DNA from: Bacteroidales bacterium
Lineage (GTDB): Bacteria > Bacteroidota > Bacteroidia > Bacteroidales > UBA932
Assembly: GCA_012798805.1 (NCBI GenBank)
Contig: JAAZMM010000044.1
Span: forward strand, 1-64,000
Direction of reading: 5' to 3'
Length of the DNA: 64,000 nt
The stretch's first letter is position 1, and every line of letters starts with the position of its first letter. Shown piece by piece: positions 1 to 7,988 of the stretch. Under the pieces are notes generated by a model, which did not search any database, had not been told where the DNA came from, and saw only the letters and a program-made list of their open reading frames with translations. Both the position numbers and the translations under genes were made by a program.

Positions 1-8
1 TAAAAGAA

Positions 9-42
9 TAAGTGTCGTAACTCCTTAGAATTACGACACTTA
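9..42 (-). terminator. Hairpin terminator after tRNA-Ser
   Basis: A perfect 12-bp inverted repeat (arms 9-20 and 31-42, 10-nt loop). Read on the minus strand it is followed by a T-rich run (TTCTTTTA). It lies about 60 nt beyond the 3' end of the minus-strand tRNA-Ser, so it is best read as the intrinsic terminator of the ileS/lspA/tRNA transcription block. The hairpin is seen directly; its function is inferred. Confidence 0.7.
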
Positions 43-99
43 TCCGTATTTGTTTGCATTGTTAAAAGCTCTTTTCAGAGCACTTCAAAATGTTTTCTG

Positions 100-184
100 C
101 GGAGAGAGAGGGATTCGAACCCCCGGAAGCTTTCACTTCAACAGTTTTCAAGACTGCCGGTTTAAACCACTCACCCATCTCTCC
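100..184 (-). tRNA. tRNA-Ser (anticodon UGA)
   Basis: Read on the minus strand this folds as a class II tRNA. The 7-bp acceptor stem is GGAGAGA/TCTCTCC, the T arm contains GGTTCGAATCC, the variable arm is long, and the seven-base anticodon loop CTTGAAA puts anticodon TGA at 148-150. The unpaired base before the 3' end is G, as expected for serine tRNAs. No CCA is encoded. The long variable arm could also suggest Leu, but the anticodon and discriminator base say Ser. Confidence 0.95.
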
Positions 185-242
185 TTCCCTTTGGTTTGGG
201 AGTGCAAAGATATATTAAAAAAATGTTTAGCCAAAATAAAGT

Positions 243-890
243 TTATTCTTCGGAGCGGGTTTCTTCAGTCTTGGGAGATTTTGAAAAGAATTTCCACTTA
301 AAAATCAAGAGGTAGAATGCTCCGCAGGTGATGCAAGCGTCGGCAAAGTTGAATATGGGACGGAAAAAGATAAAATGGCGTCCGCCCCAAATCGGGAAGT
401 TCTCGGGAAGGGTGGTGTCAATGATGGGAAAATAGAACATATCGACCACCTTACCGAATAGAAATCCTGAGTAGCCGCCTCCTTCGGGGAAGAGTTCTGC
501 TACCTGTACAGGTGTGCTTTCGCTGAATATCATGCCGTAGAAGAGAGAATCGATGATATTGCCGAGGGCGCCGCAGAGAATGGCGGCAAGGCCCAGAAGG
601 ACGCCGATGGGAGTGTCGGTGCGCTTTAGGAGTTTCCTGATATATGCAATGATGGCGATGGCAAGTACCACTCTGAATATGGAGAGGATAAATTTGCCAA
701 TATTGCCTCCGAATTGCATTCCGAAGGCCATGCCCGGATTTTCAATAAAAAGTATCTGAAACCAACTGCCAAAGACATGGATACTCTGACCTATGGTCAT
801 GTTGGTCTTAACCAGGATTTTGATAATCTGGTCAATAATCAAAAGAAGGATTACAAAGAGGGTTATCTTGCAACCTCTGGAAATTTTCAT
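243..890 (-). CDS. lspA: Lipoprotein signal peptidase II
   Basis: LspA is the inner membrane aspartyl protease that removes signal peptides from prolipoproteins after lipid attachment. The protein has 215 residues with four hydrophobic segments. The two catalytic aspartates are recognisable at D114 (context GNIID) and D184 (context FNFAD), with the conserved ENPGMAFG block at about residues 50-57. It is longer than the roughly 165-residue proteobacterial enzyme because of a loop of about 60 residues between the catalytic motifs, which is usual in Bacteroidota. It lies 5 nt after the DksA-like gene and probably shares its transcript with ileS upstream. Its likely substrates in this window include the lipoproteins at 11471, 35066 and 60985. 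Confidence 0.95.
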   Translation of the reverse strand: MKISRGCKITLFVILLLIIDQIIKILVKTNMTIGQSIHVFGSWFQILFIENPGMAFGMQFGGNIGKFILSIFRVVLAIAIIAYIRKLLKRTDTPIGVLLGLAAILCGALGNIIDSLFYGMIFSESTPVQVAELFPEGGGYSGFLFGKVVDMFYFPIIDTTLPENFPIWGGRHFIFFRPIFNFADACITCGAFYLLIFKWKFFSKSPKTEETRSEE

Positions 891-895
891 CTCCG

Positions 896-1294
896 CTATT
901 TGTTCATTTCATTTTTACCCTCAACGCTGAGTGTGGCGTGGGGTACAAGCCTAAGTCTCTCTTTCGGTATCAGTTTGCCGGTAGCACGGCAGATACCGTA
1001 AGTTTTATTTTCGATGCGGATAAGAGCATTCTCAAGGTTCTGTATGAACTTATACTGACGCGCAGCGAGTTGGCCCGACTCTTCCTTGGAAAGGGAAGAG
1101 GCACCTTCCTCCAACACCTTAAAGGTGGGAGATGTGTCCTCTGTGTCATTACTTGAACTGTGGTTTACAGCACCTCTGAGCATCTCATATTCCTCTCTGG
1201 CTTGAGCAAGCTTTTCAAGGATGAGCTCTTTGAACTCCTGTAACTCTTCATCTGAGTAACGTACCTTTTCATTAATCTCTACTGATTCTCCCAT
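896..1294 (-). CDS. DksA/TraR-family protein with degenerate zinc finger
   Basis: A 132-residue protein with an N-terminal alpha-helical region rich in Glu, Lys and Leu (coiled-coil-like) and the C-terminal DksA/TraR signature TYGICRATGKLI. In DksA this region holds a four-cysteine zinc finger; here only one cysteine remains (GIC) and the later CxxC position reads VPHAT, so it probably does not bind zinc in the classical way. DksA-type proteins enter the RNA polymerase secondary channel and tune transcription in the stringent response. The position between ileS and lspA is the usual one in Bacteroidota. Family membership is firm; activity on RNA polymerase is inferred. Confidence 0.85.
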   Translation of the reverse strand: MGESVEINEKVRYSDEELQEFKELILEKLAQAREEYEMLRGAVNHSSSNDTEDTSPTFKVLEEGASSLSKEESGQLAARQYKFIQNLENALIRIENKTYGICRATGKLIPKERLRLVPHATLSVEGKNEMNK

Positions 1295-1331
1295 GACTGT
1301 ATATGTTAGTTAAAATTCAAATTTAAGAACA

Positions 1332-4300
1332 TTATTTCAATTTCACAACAGATATCCTCAATTCTCCATCATCCCACTCTACCGAAGTACCATCTTCACA
1401 TTTTTCGGTGAATGTGATAGATTTTGCAAGGGTTTGTTCACATACATAGGAATTGAAATCACTAAGTGAATCCTCGACTTCGGGATTATTCTCTATAATT
1501 ACCCTTATGCGATCTGTTACTTCAAATCCACTCTCCTTGCGCAGATTCTGGATGCGGTTGATCAACTCACGCGCAACTCCTTCCCTTCTGAGCGCATCTG
1601 TAACTGTGACATCGAGTGCAACGGTGAGTTTGCCTTCGGTGGCAACGAGCCAGCCGGGCATATCCTCAGAGGTGATCTCGTAGTCCTCTGCTGAGAGAGC
1701 AACATCACCTGAAGGGAGTGCAAGAGTATAATCACCCGCTTTCTCGATCTCCGAGATTGTCTGCTGCGAAAGGGTGGTAAATGAGGCTGCAATCTCCTTC
1801 ATCTGTTTGCCGTACCTCTTGCCGAGGGTTTTGTAGTTGGGCTTTATCTTTTTGGTAATAACACCGGTGGTATCGTAGATAAACTCCATTTCCTTGACAT
1901 TTACCTCGTTGAGAATGATCTCCTTAACCATCTCGAGCTGCTCCTGGATAGTGCGGTCGAGTACGGGAATTATGAGTTTTGCAAGTGGCTGCCGTACCTT
2001 GATATTTACCTTTCTGCGAAGCGCAAGTACCATTGAGGAGCTCAGCTGAGCCAATTCCATTCTCTCCTCAAGGTCGGAATCAATATACTCTTCGTTGGGA
2101 ACCGGCATCTGCTCGAAGTGTACTGATTCAGCCCCGGGCACGAGATCGCACCAGAGTAAATCCATATAGAATGGAGCTATCGGAGCCGAAAGCAGAGCTA
2201 CCGTCTTGAGTGCCTCGTGGAGGGTCTGGTATGCAGCAATCTTGTCCGGAGTGAGTCCACCGCCCCAGAAACGTTTGCGATTGAGACGCACATACCAGTT
2301 GCTGAGGTTGTCACAGACAAAATCCTGGATCAGGCGGCCTGCAGTGGTAAAATCATAATCCTCATAGGCTGCAATCGATTTCTTGACGAGGGTATTGAGC
2401 AGGGAAATGAGCCATCTGTCAATCTCCTGTCTCTCTTCCAGAGGTATTATAGGCTCAGAGCCATCAAAGCCGTCCACATTGGCATAGAGTGCAAAGAAGG
2501 AATAGGTGTTGTAAATGGTACCGAAGAACTTCCTGCGTACCTCATCCACTCCGCCTACATCAAACTTGAGGTTATCCCAGGGCTGTGCATTGGTAAGCAT
2601 ATACCATCTGAGAGGGTCGGCACCATATTCGTCAAGAGTCTTAAATGGATCCACCGCATTGCCCAGACGCTTACTCATCTTATTGCCCTCTTTATCGAGA
2701 ACAAGTCCATTTGATATTACTCTCTTAAATGCACACTTGTCGCTCACCATAGTAGCTATTGCATGGAGGGTGAAAAACCATCCTCTGGTCTGATCAACGC
2801 CTTCAGCTATAAAATCGGCAGTTTGTCCAAATTCGGGAGTGCCTAGCTTTGCCAGAGTCTCCTGCGCATAGGGCATAGCACCCGAATCAAACCACACATC
2901 TATCAGATCGCTCTCCCTCACCATCCTGCGTCCATCATCCGACACCAGGAACAGCTCATCGACATAAGGACGGTGAAGATCTATTTTCTCATAATTCTCA
3001 TCCGAGTAATCACCTGGCACAAATCCCTTATCCTTAAGTGGGTTCGAAGGCATAATACCGGCTGCTGCCGCCTTCTCTAGTTCCTCGTAAAGCTCTGCAA
3101 CCGAACCTATACATTTCTCTACCGAACCATCCTCAGTGCGCCAAATAGGGAGCGGAGTACCCCAAAAACGGCTTCTGGAGAGATTCCAATCCTGGAGGTT
3201 TTCCAACCATTTGCCGAAGCGTCCGGTACCTGTGGAAGCCGGCTTCCATTCGATAGTGTCGTTAAGCTCCATCATTCTCTCCTGAACTGCGGTGGTTTTG
3301 ATAAACCAGGAATCCAGCGGATAATAGAGCACCGGTTTGTCAGTTCTCCAACAGTGGGGGTAATTGTGTGTCTGCCTCTCTATTCTAAAGGCCTTGCCCT
3401 GCTGCTTGAGATCAACGCTGAGATCAATATCCAGAGTATCATCATCAGGACCGAGGGTGGGATCATAAGCGTTTTTAACAAACCTGCCGGCATACTTGCC
3501 GTACTCTTCAACATTTACCCTCTCCGCCACAAATTTGGGATCCAGATCCTCAAGAAGATAAAACTTGCCCGTGGGATCCACCATAGCCTGTTTGAGACCG
3601 GCAGCATCCACCATAGTCAATGCAGGCACACCGTTAGCCTTTGCTACTTTGTCGTCATCTGCACCAAAGGTGGGAGCGATATGTACTATACCGGTACCAT
3701 CTTCTGTAGTCACAAAGTCGCCTAAAATCACCTTATGTGCACCTTCCGAACATTTTACCCAAGGGAAAAGCTGCTCGTAATTGACACCCACCAATTCTTT
3801 ACCCTTTATCGGCTCTCCGAGCACGCGGAAGGGATTTTTATCATTAAAATGAGCGTCAAGAAGTGCCTTCGCCACAATATAGATAGCAGGTTCTTTTGTA
3901 TAGGGGTTGACGCTCTCTACTTTCAAATATTCGATATTGGGGCCAACGCAAAGTGCGGTATTGGAGGGTAAGGTCCAGGGTGTTGTGGTCCATGCAAGGA
4001 AGAAGAGAGGCAGTGTGCCATCCTCAAAGAGGAACTGCGACTTGCCATCCTTAACCACCTCAAACTGCACTACAGCGGTAGTATCTCTGACATCGCGATA
4101 ACATCCCGGCTGGTTGAGTTCATGCGAACTAAGGCCGGTTCCCGCTGCGGGAGAATAGGGTTGGATTGAGTATCCTTTGTAGAGCAGCCCCTTGTCATAT
4201 ATTACCTTAAGAAGGTACCACAGGGTCTCAATGTATCGGTTGTCATAGGTAATGTAGGGATGATCCATGTCCACCCAGTAACCAATGAGCTCGGTCAATG

Positions 4301-4697
4301 AAACCCACTCCTTTGTATATTTCATTACCTCCTTGCGGCAGGCTTCATTGTATTCCTCTACTGAAATCGTTTTACCAATATCCTCTTTTGTGATACCAAG
4401 CATCTTTTCCACACCCAGCTCTACAGGAAGACCATGGGTGTCCCAACCGGCCTTACGCTCGACCCTGTAGCCGCTCTGCGTCTTATACCTGCAGATCACA
4501 TCCTTGATGGCACGAGCCATGACATGGTGAATGCCGGGCATTCCATTTGCGGAAGGGGGACCTTCAAAAAAGATAAAATTGGGTGCATTCTCTCCTGCAG
4601 CAAGCACTTTGCGAAAAGTGTCCTGCTTATTCCATTTCTCTAATATCGTGCGATTTGTCTCAACCAAATCGAGCTTTTTGTACTCGGTAAAACTCAT
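1332..4697 (-). CDS. ileS: Isoleucyl-tRNA synthetase
   Basis: Charges tRNA-Ile with isoleucine in the cytoplasm. The 1121-residue protein is a complete class Ia synthetase. The HIGH-type motif appears as GIHH near residue 55, an editing (CP1) domain with TTTPWTLPSN follows, and the KMSKS-type loop GNKMSKRLGN lies in the middle of the protein, followed by the anticodon-binding domain. The length suits the longer IleS type common in Bacteroidota. It is first in a minus-strand block with the DksA-like gene and lspA. The start is supported by a divergent promoter at 4718-4749, about 20 nt upstream. Confidence 0.97.
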   Translation of the reverse strand: MSFTEYKKLDLVETNRTILEKWNKQDTFRKVLAAGENAPNFIFFEGPPSANGMPGIHHVMARAIKDVICRYKTQSGYRVERKAGWDTHGLPVELGVEKMLGITKEDIGKTISVEEYNEACRKEVMKYTKEWVSLTELIGYWVDMDHPYITYDNRYIETLWYLLKVIYDKGLLYKGYSIQPYSPAAGTGLSSHELNQPGCYRDVRDTTAVVQFEVVKDGKSQFLFEDGTLPLFFLAWTTTPWTLPSNTALCVGPNIEYLKVESVNPYTKEPAIYIVAKALLDAHFNDKNPFRVLGEPIKGKELVGVNYEQLFPWVKCSEGAHKVILGDFVTTEDGTGIVHIAPTFGADDDKVAKANGVPALTMVDAAGLKQAMVDPTGKFYLLEDLDPKFVAERVNVEEYGKYAGRFVKNAYDPTLGPDDDTLDIDLSVDLKQQGKAFRIERQTHNYPHCWRTDKPVLYYPLDSWFIKTTAVQERMMELNDTIEWKPASTGTGRFGKWLENLQDWNLSRSRFWGTPLPIWRTEDGSVEKCIGSVAELYEELEKAAAAGIMPSNPLKDKGFVPGDYSDENYEKIDLHRPYVDELFLVSDDGRRMVRESDLIDVWFDSGAMPYAQETLAKLGTPEFGQTADFIAEGVDQTRGWFFTLHAIATMVSDKCAFKRVISNGLVLDKEGNKMSKRLGNAVDPFKTLDEYGADPLRWYMLTNAQPWDNLKFDVGGVDEVRRKFFGTIYNTYSFFALYANVDGFDGSEPIIPLEERQEIDRWLISLLNTLVKKSIAAYEDYDFTTAGRLIQDFVCDNLSNWYVRLNRKRFWGGGLTPDKIAAYQTLHEALKTVALLSAPIAPFYMDLLWCDLVPGAESVHFEQMPVPNEEYIDSDLEERMELAQLSSSMVLALRRKVNIKVRQPLAKLIIPVLDRTIQEQLEMVKEIILNEVNVKEMEFIYDTTGVITKKIKPNYKTLGKRYGKQMKEIAASFTTLSQQTISEIEKAGDYTLALPSGDVALSAEDYEITSEDMPGWLVATEGKLTVALDVTVTDALRREGVARELINRIQNLRKESGFEVTDRIRVIIENNPEVEDSLSDFNSYVCEQTLAKSITFTEKCEDGTSVEWDDGELRISVVKLK

Positions 4698-4713
4698 AAT
4701 TCATTCGTTTGAA

Positions 4714-4744
4714 TTTGCAAAGATACGATAATTCACTAATTTTG
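4714..4744 (+). promoter_or_regulatory. Promoter of cvpA
   Basis: TTTG (4714-4717), 19 nt, then TAATTTTG (4737-4744): an almost ideal Bacteroidota promoter. It would start transcription around 4750, about 20 nt before the cvpA start codon. Confidence 0.65.
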
Positions 4745-4749
4745 ACCAA
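4718..4749 (-). promoter_or_regulatory. Promoter of ileS
   Basis: On the minus strand, TATCTTTG (4718-4725) matches the Bacteroidota -7 element TAnnTTTG. It is preceded by TTGG (4746-4749) at 20 nt, an acceptable -33 element. It overlaps the divergent cvpA promoter, so the two may interfere. Sequence match only. Confidence 0.6.
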
Positions 4750-4768
4750 TCATTAAAAAATTAAGTTC

Positions 4769-5254
4769 ATGGGAGTTATAGACATTATACTTCTCGTCTG
4801 CTTACTACCTGCGTTTTACTTCGGCATTAAGAACGGTCTTGTCAAACAAATAATATCCGTAGCAGTCCTCTATTTCGGCATCACACTTTCGTTGAGATTT
4901 GCCGATGTGGTTTCTACCTGGATTCTTAAAGTTGTCACACTCTCCGATTTCTGGGTAAAGACCATTTCATTTATATTGATATTCTTCGTTGTGGCAATTT
5001 TGCTCAATCTTATCGGCAAGCTTATTGAGAAAATCTTAAAAATCACCCTGCTCGGTTGGCTCAACAGGCTCCTTGGAGTAATAGTAACCCTGGCAATTTT
5101 CCTGGTGATACTCTCAATAATCATCCATTTTATTGATGCGGCAAACAACTCATTCGATTTTATATCTAAAGATAAAATAGCTGAATCTAAGCTATATCCA
5201 CTCTTGCTGGAGCTTTCCAACAAGCTATTCCCCTATTTGGAGTCGTTTTTTTAA
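4769..5254 (+). CDS. CvpA-family membrane protein
   Basis: A 161-residue inner membrane protein with four hydrophobic segments. It begins with the family-typical MGVIDIILLVCLLPAFYFG and has the conserved GLVKQII block after the first segment. CvpA proteins were named for a role in colicin V production in E. coli and are now linked to envelope stress; their biochemical role is not settled. It sits directly before a peptide-exporter island. That recalls the colicin V connection, but CvpA is widespread in genomes without bacteriocins, so proximity proves nothing. Confidence 0.85.
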   Translation: MGVIDIILLVCLLPAFYFGIKNGLVKQIISVAVLYFGITLSLRFADVVSTWILKVVTLSDFWVKTISFILIFFVVAILLNLIGKLIEKILKITLLGWLNRLLGVIVTLAIFLVILSIIIHFIDAANNSFDFISKDKIAESKLYPLLLELSNKLFPYLESFF

Positions 5255-5389
5255 AATTTTGATTTTTTGTTAAAAAAAGCAAAAACCTGTCGCTTGAAGC
5301 AACAACTACTATAATTGTCTTTTCAAGCATATTTTTTCTCTTTTTTGTCTGCTACTTTGCCTTTGGATTTTTTGGTAAAGCCGCAACTT

Positions 5390-5545
5390 ATGAAAAGAGA
5401 AAAAGAGATATTGCCTGCCTCTGAACTCGACAGAACCGTGTCGGGAATGATGCCTGTCGCCGGAAGGGGTTTTGTGTTCCTCTATACGGTGATCTCATTG
5501 CTTTGTCTCCTGCTCTCTGTTTTCGCGGCTACCGCTTTTATTTAA
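5390..5545 (+). CDS. Possible small membrane peptide upstream of exporter
   Basis: Not a recognised family. From ATG 5390 the frame gives 51 residues: a charged N-terminus (MKREKEILPASEL), then GMMPVAGRG and one strongly hydrophobic segment to the end. A TTG at 5315 would add 25 residues. Two readings are possible. It may be a small membrane protein such as an immunity factor, possibly the 3' half of a frameshifted two-helix gene. Alternatively it may be an exported peptide: LPASELDRTVSG has L, E and L at positions -12, -8 and -7 before a Ser-Gly, as in double-glycine leaders, although Ser at -2 is unusual. No good ribosome binding site is visible. Confidence 0.3.
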   Translation: MKREKEILPASELDRTVSGMMPVAGRGFVFLYTVISLLCLLLSVFAATAFI

Positions 5546-5617
5546 GAGGGAGCCTGTGTGGGAGATGTGTCCTGATGGCGGAGGGGACACTGATGGGTCG
5601 AAGGACTCCCTCTTTTT
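5544..5617 (+). promoter_or_regulatory. Structured leader / terminator-like hairpin before exporter gene
   Basis: Outer stem AAGAGGGAG (5544-5552) pairs perfectly with CTCCCTCTT (5606-5614) and runs into a T-tract (5613-5617). Inside its loop a second perfect stem, GTGTCC (5567-5572) with GGACAC (5585-5590), forms. The 3' side plus the T-tract resembles an intrinsic terminator lying only 26 nt before the likely exporter start codon, so it could act as an attenuator. The pairing is seen; the regulatory role is inferred. Confidence 0.4.
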
Positions 5618-5642
5618 AAATGAATCATGTAGGAGAATGGGA

Positions 5643-7721
5643 ATGAGAAGGAGAGTAAACATAAAGCAACATGACAGAACTGATTGTGCAGCAGCTTGCA
5701 TAGCCTCCATAGCCGGATGGTATGGGTATAGCATACCTCTGACTATCATCAGAGAAGCATCGGGGACAGGCGCATACGGCACCACTATAAAGGGCATTCT
5801 GGATGCTTGTCGTGAGATAGGATTCATGGCAAAAGGTTATAAGTCGGAGGGAGGGGATACTACTCCCCTGCTCGGACTCGGATCTCCTGCCATCCTCCAT
5901 ATCATCAAGGAAAACGGAGATCTTCATTTCTATGTTCTCTATAAAATAAAAGGCAAAAAAGCCATTATAATGGACCCCGCAGAGGGCCGTCGTATAAAAA
6001 AAGATATTAATAAATTGCAACAGGAGTGGAGCGGATACCTCGTCATAATGAGACCGGACCCCGATCTCACCCAATTCCGCGGCAAACGCGGACATTTCTT
6101 AAAATACGCTTCGATTCTATCACTAACATGGAGGGATTATACCCTCTCTCTAGCCGGGGCCGCAGCCTATATAGTGGCAGGCATCTGCACCGCTCTTTTC
6201 TTGCAACATATCATTGATAACGTACTCCCTGCCGGAGATATGGCAGCTCTGGGATTTACAGGCGCACTTATGATCCTCGTAATGGCAGCTGCCCTCTTTG
6301 TCGGATATGGCCAAATGATATTTACTCTGCGTGCCGGGATTACTATAGACAGCAATATAATACTCAAATACATAAGCCACCTTTTCAGTCTGCCTGCAGG
6401 GTTTTTCAAAGGCAGAGGAGCCGGCGAACTCAACTCCAGGATTGGAGATTCGATGAGCATCCGCTCCTTTCTGATCGAGGGTGTGACCACAATACTTACA
6501 AGCGTTCTCACACTTGTCGTTTCATTTATTTTGATGTTTTCATTTTACTGGAAACTCGCTCTGATGACACTTGCTTTCATTCCACTTTTCTGCACGGTAT
6601 ATATCATTGCAGGAAAGGTCAACAGAAAAGTAAACCGGGAGATAATTGAGAGCGCTGCCGAATTTGAAGAGAAAAGTGTAGAAGGTATTTCTTCCATTAA
6701 AGTTATTAAGTATTTCGGCAACGGAGAGCACTATTATCGCAATATTGAGCGGCAATATGTCAAATTGGCCGACAAACTTTATCGTGGAGGTCGTTATTCC
6801 GGCATCTTCGCGACATCTGCGGATGCTGTATCCAGAGTACTGACCATCTGTCTGATACTTGGAGGCTCTCTCTTTATCTTCAAAGGAGAGCTCAGCGTCG
6901 GGGAGTTGGTCTCCTTCTACTCCCTCTCATCATTCTTTTCCGGACCATTGAGCCAACTAGTGAGGTTGACGGATGATATGGCAGAATTCAGAACGGCATC
7001 CGAGAGGATTTTTGAGATTCTGGACCTTCAGAGCGAAGGCGGAGAGTTCATACCCTACACACTTGACAAATGCGAAGAGATACGTTTCCAAAACGTAGAG
7101 TTTGCATATCCCGGGTGCGAGCCTCTGCTGAGCGACTTCAGCATAACCATTCCCAAAGGGAAAATAACGGCAATAAAAGGGGCGAGCGGCTGCGGTAAAA
7201 GCTCTCTCGCCTCGCTGTTGATGCGAGATTATAAGGTGCAAAAAGGCAAAATCACCCTCGGTGATACCGATATTAACCTTATTGATATAAACAAATGGCG
7301 TGACTATATATCGATTGTACCCCAGGATGCCGACCTCATTAGCGGCACCATACTGGAAAATATTACCTGCTATGATCCCGAGCCGGATGTGGAACGGGTA
7401 ATCGCCATCCTGGAGGAGCTGGGCATGCGGGGATTTATCTCAGAGCTTCAGATGGGACTGCTTACCCGCACCGGAGAACATGGATGCCGTATTTCCGGTG
7501 GACAAAGACAGCGCATTGCACTTGCCAGAGTACTCTACCGCGATCCATTTATCTATATTCTGGATGAGGCCACCTCCTCCCTGGATAGTGAATCTCAGGA
7601 CTTTATCCTGCGCAAACTGAAAGATCTCAGGGATAAGGGCAAAACGGTAATACTGATTACACACAACGAAGAAAATGCTTTGATTGCAGATAATACTATA
7701 ACGATGAGTGCGCACTCATAG
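5643..7721 (+). CDS. Peptidase C39-containing ABC exporter for GG-leader peptides
   Basis: A 692-residue bacteriocin/peptide exporter that cleaves double-glycine leaders while transporting the core peptide across the inner membrane. The N-terminal C39 protease domain shows the oxyanion glutamine Q9, catalytic C15 (KQHDRTDC), H95 (DLHFYVL) and D111 (MDP). A six-helix ABC membrane domain follows (about residues 150-430). The ATPase has Walker A GASGCGKSS (K519), signature SGGQRQR and Walker B YILDEATSSLD. An upstream GTG at 5556 keeps the frame open, but ATG 5643 is preferred: AGGAG lies 7 nt before it and the extra residues are not C39-like. Two GG-leader peptide genes follow at once, so they are the natural substrates. 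Confidence 0.93.
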   Translation: MRRRVNIKQHDRTDCAAACIASIAGWYGYSIPLTIIREASGTGAYGTTIKGILDACREIGFMAKGYKSEGGDTTPLLGLGSPAILHIIKENGDLHFYVLYKIKGKKAIIMDPAEGRRIKKDINKLQQEWSGYLVIMRPDPDLTQFRGKRGHFLKYASILSLTWRDYTLSLAGAAAYIVAGICTALFLQHIIDNVLPAGDMAALGFTGALMILVMAAALFVGYGQMIFTLRAGITIDSNIILKYISHLFSLPAGFFKGRGAGELNSRIGDSMSIRSFLIEGVTTILTSVLTLVVSFILMFSFYWKLALMTLAFIPLFCTVYIIAGKVNRKVNREIIESAAEFEEKSVEGISSIKVIKYFGNGEHYYRNIERQYVKLADKLYRGGRYSGIFATSADAVSRVLTICLILGGSLFIFKGELSVGELVSFYSLSSFFSGPLSQLVRLTDDMAEFRTASERIFEILDLQSEGGEFIPYTLDKCEEIRFQNVEFAYPGCEPLLSDFSITIPKGKITAIKGASGCGKSSLASLLMRDYKVQKGKITLGDTDINLIDINKWRDYISIVPQDADLISGTILENITCYDPEPDVERVIAILEELGMRGFISELQMGLLTRTGEHGCRISGGQRQRIALARVLYRDPFIYILDEATSSLDSESQDFILRKLKDLRDKGKTVILITHNEENALIADNTITMSAHS

Positions 7722-7775
7722 AGGTCATTCCGGACACCTGACCAAAGAACGGAGTAACGACAAAAATTTAACATT

Positions 7776-7973
7776 ATGGAAGAAAAAAGATTGAAAGCAC
7801 TGGGATTGAGGGAAATGACTTCCATGGAACTCCAGTCGGCGGGCGGAACAACTCTGAGTGCCGCCTCATTGTTTGAAAAAGTAAGAGCCATCATTAATTT
7901 TATCGGTGACTATTTGCCTAAACTTCTGAAAGGAATACTTGAGGGATGGAGGAAAATGAGAAACCCAAAATAA
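7776..7973 (+). CDS. GG-leader peptide 1 (putative class IIb bacteriocin component)
   Basis: A 65-residue precursor. Residues 1-24 form a leader ending MELQSAGG, with GLRE at 10-13. The predicted core is 41 residues (TTLSAASLFEKV to RKMRNPK), cysteine-free, amphipathic, net charge about +5, with one GxxxG motif (core residues 29-33, GILEG). GG leaders are the substrate signal of the C39 exporter encoded 54 nt upstream. Small cationic helical cores bearing GxxxG are typical of the two components of class IIb bacteriocins, which pack against each other in target membranes. No modification enzyme is present nearby. A signalling peptide is the main alternative. The leader is strong evidence; the toxin role is inferred. 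Confidence 0.75.
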   Translation: MEEKRLKALGLREMTSMELQSAGGTTLSAASLFEKVRAIINFIGDYLPKLLKGILEGWRKMRNPK

Positions 7974-7988
7974 TGGAGGATGCTTACT

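Larger units (their letters stand above)
5255..5642 (+). other. 388-nt interval with two overlapping hydrophobic frames
   Basis: No gene here can be called with confidence. One frame is open from 5263 to 5424 and encodes a clear membrane segment (about TTIIVFSSIFFLFFVCYF) followed by a basic tail, but it has no ATG, GTG or TTG start. The next frame runs to 5545 and encodes a second membrane segment at its C-terminus; it could start at TTG 5315 or ATG 5390. Together they would make a two-helix membrane protein if a +1 shift occurred in the A-rich stretch near 5390-5408. The last part (5544-5617) is a structured, terminator-like leader listed separately. Confidence 0.5.

Noticed and set aside
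2217..2714. Long plus-strand frames inside ileS and other genes
   Set aside because: They are antisense shadows of well-conserved coding regions with no recognisable protein features.
4769..5254. CvpA as a functional part of the bacteriocin island
   Set aside because: CvpA is widespread in bacteria without bacteriocins and has its own promoter here; proximity alone is not evidence.
5556..5642. GTG start at 5556 for the C39 exporter, adding 29 residues
   Set aside because: The extra residues lie inside the structured leader, are not C39-like, and AGGAG is correctly spaced only for ATG 5643.
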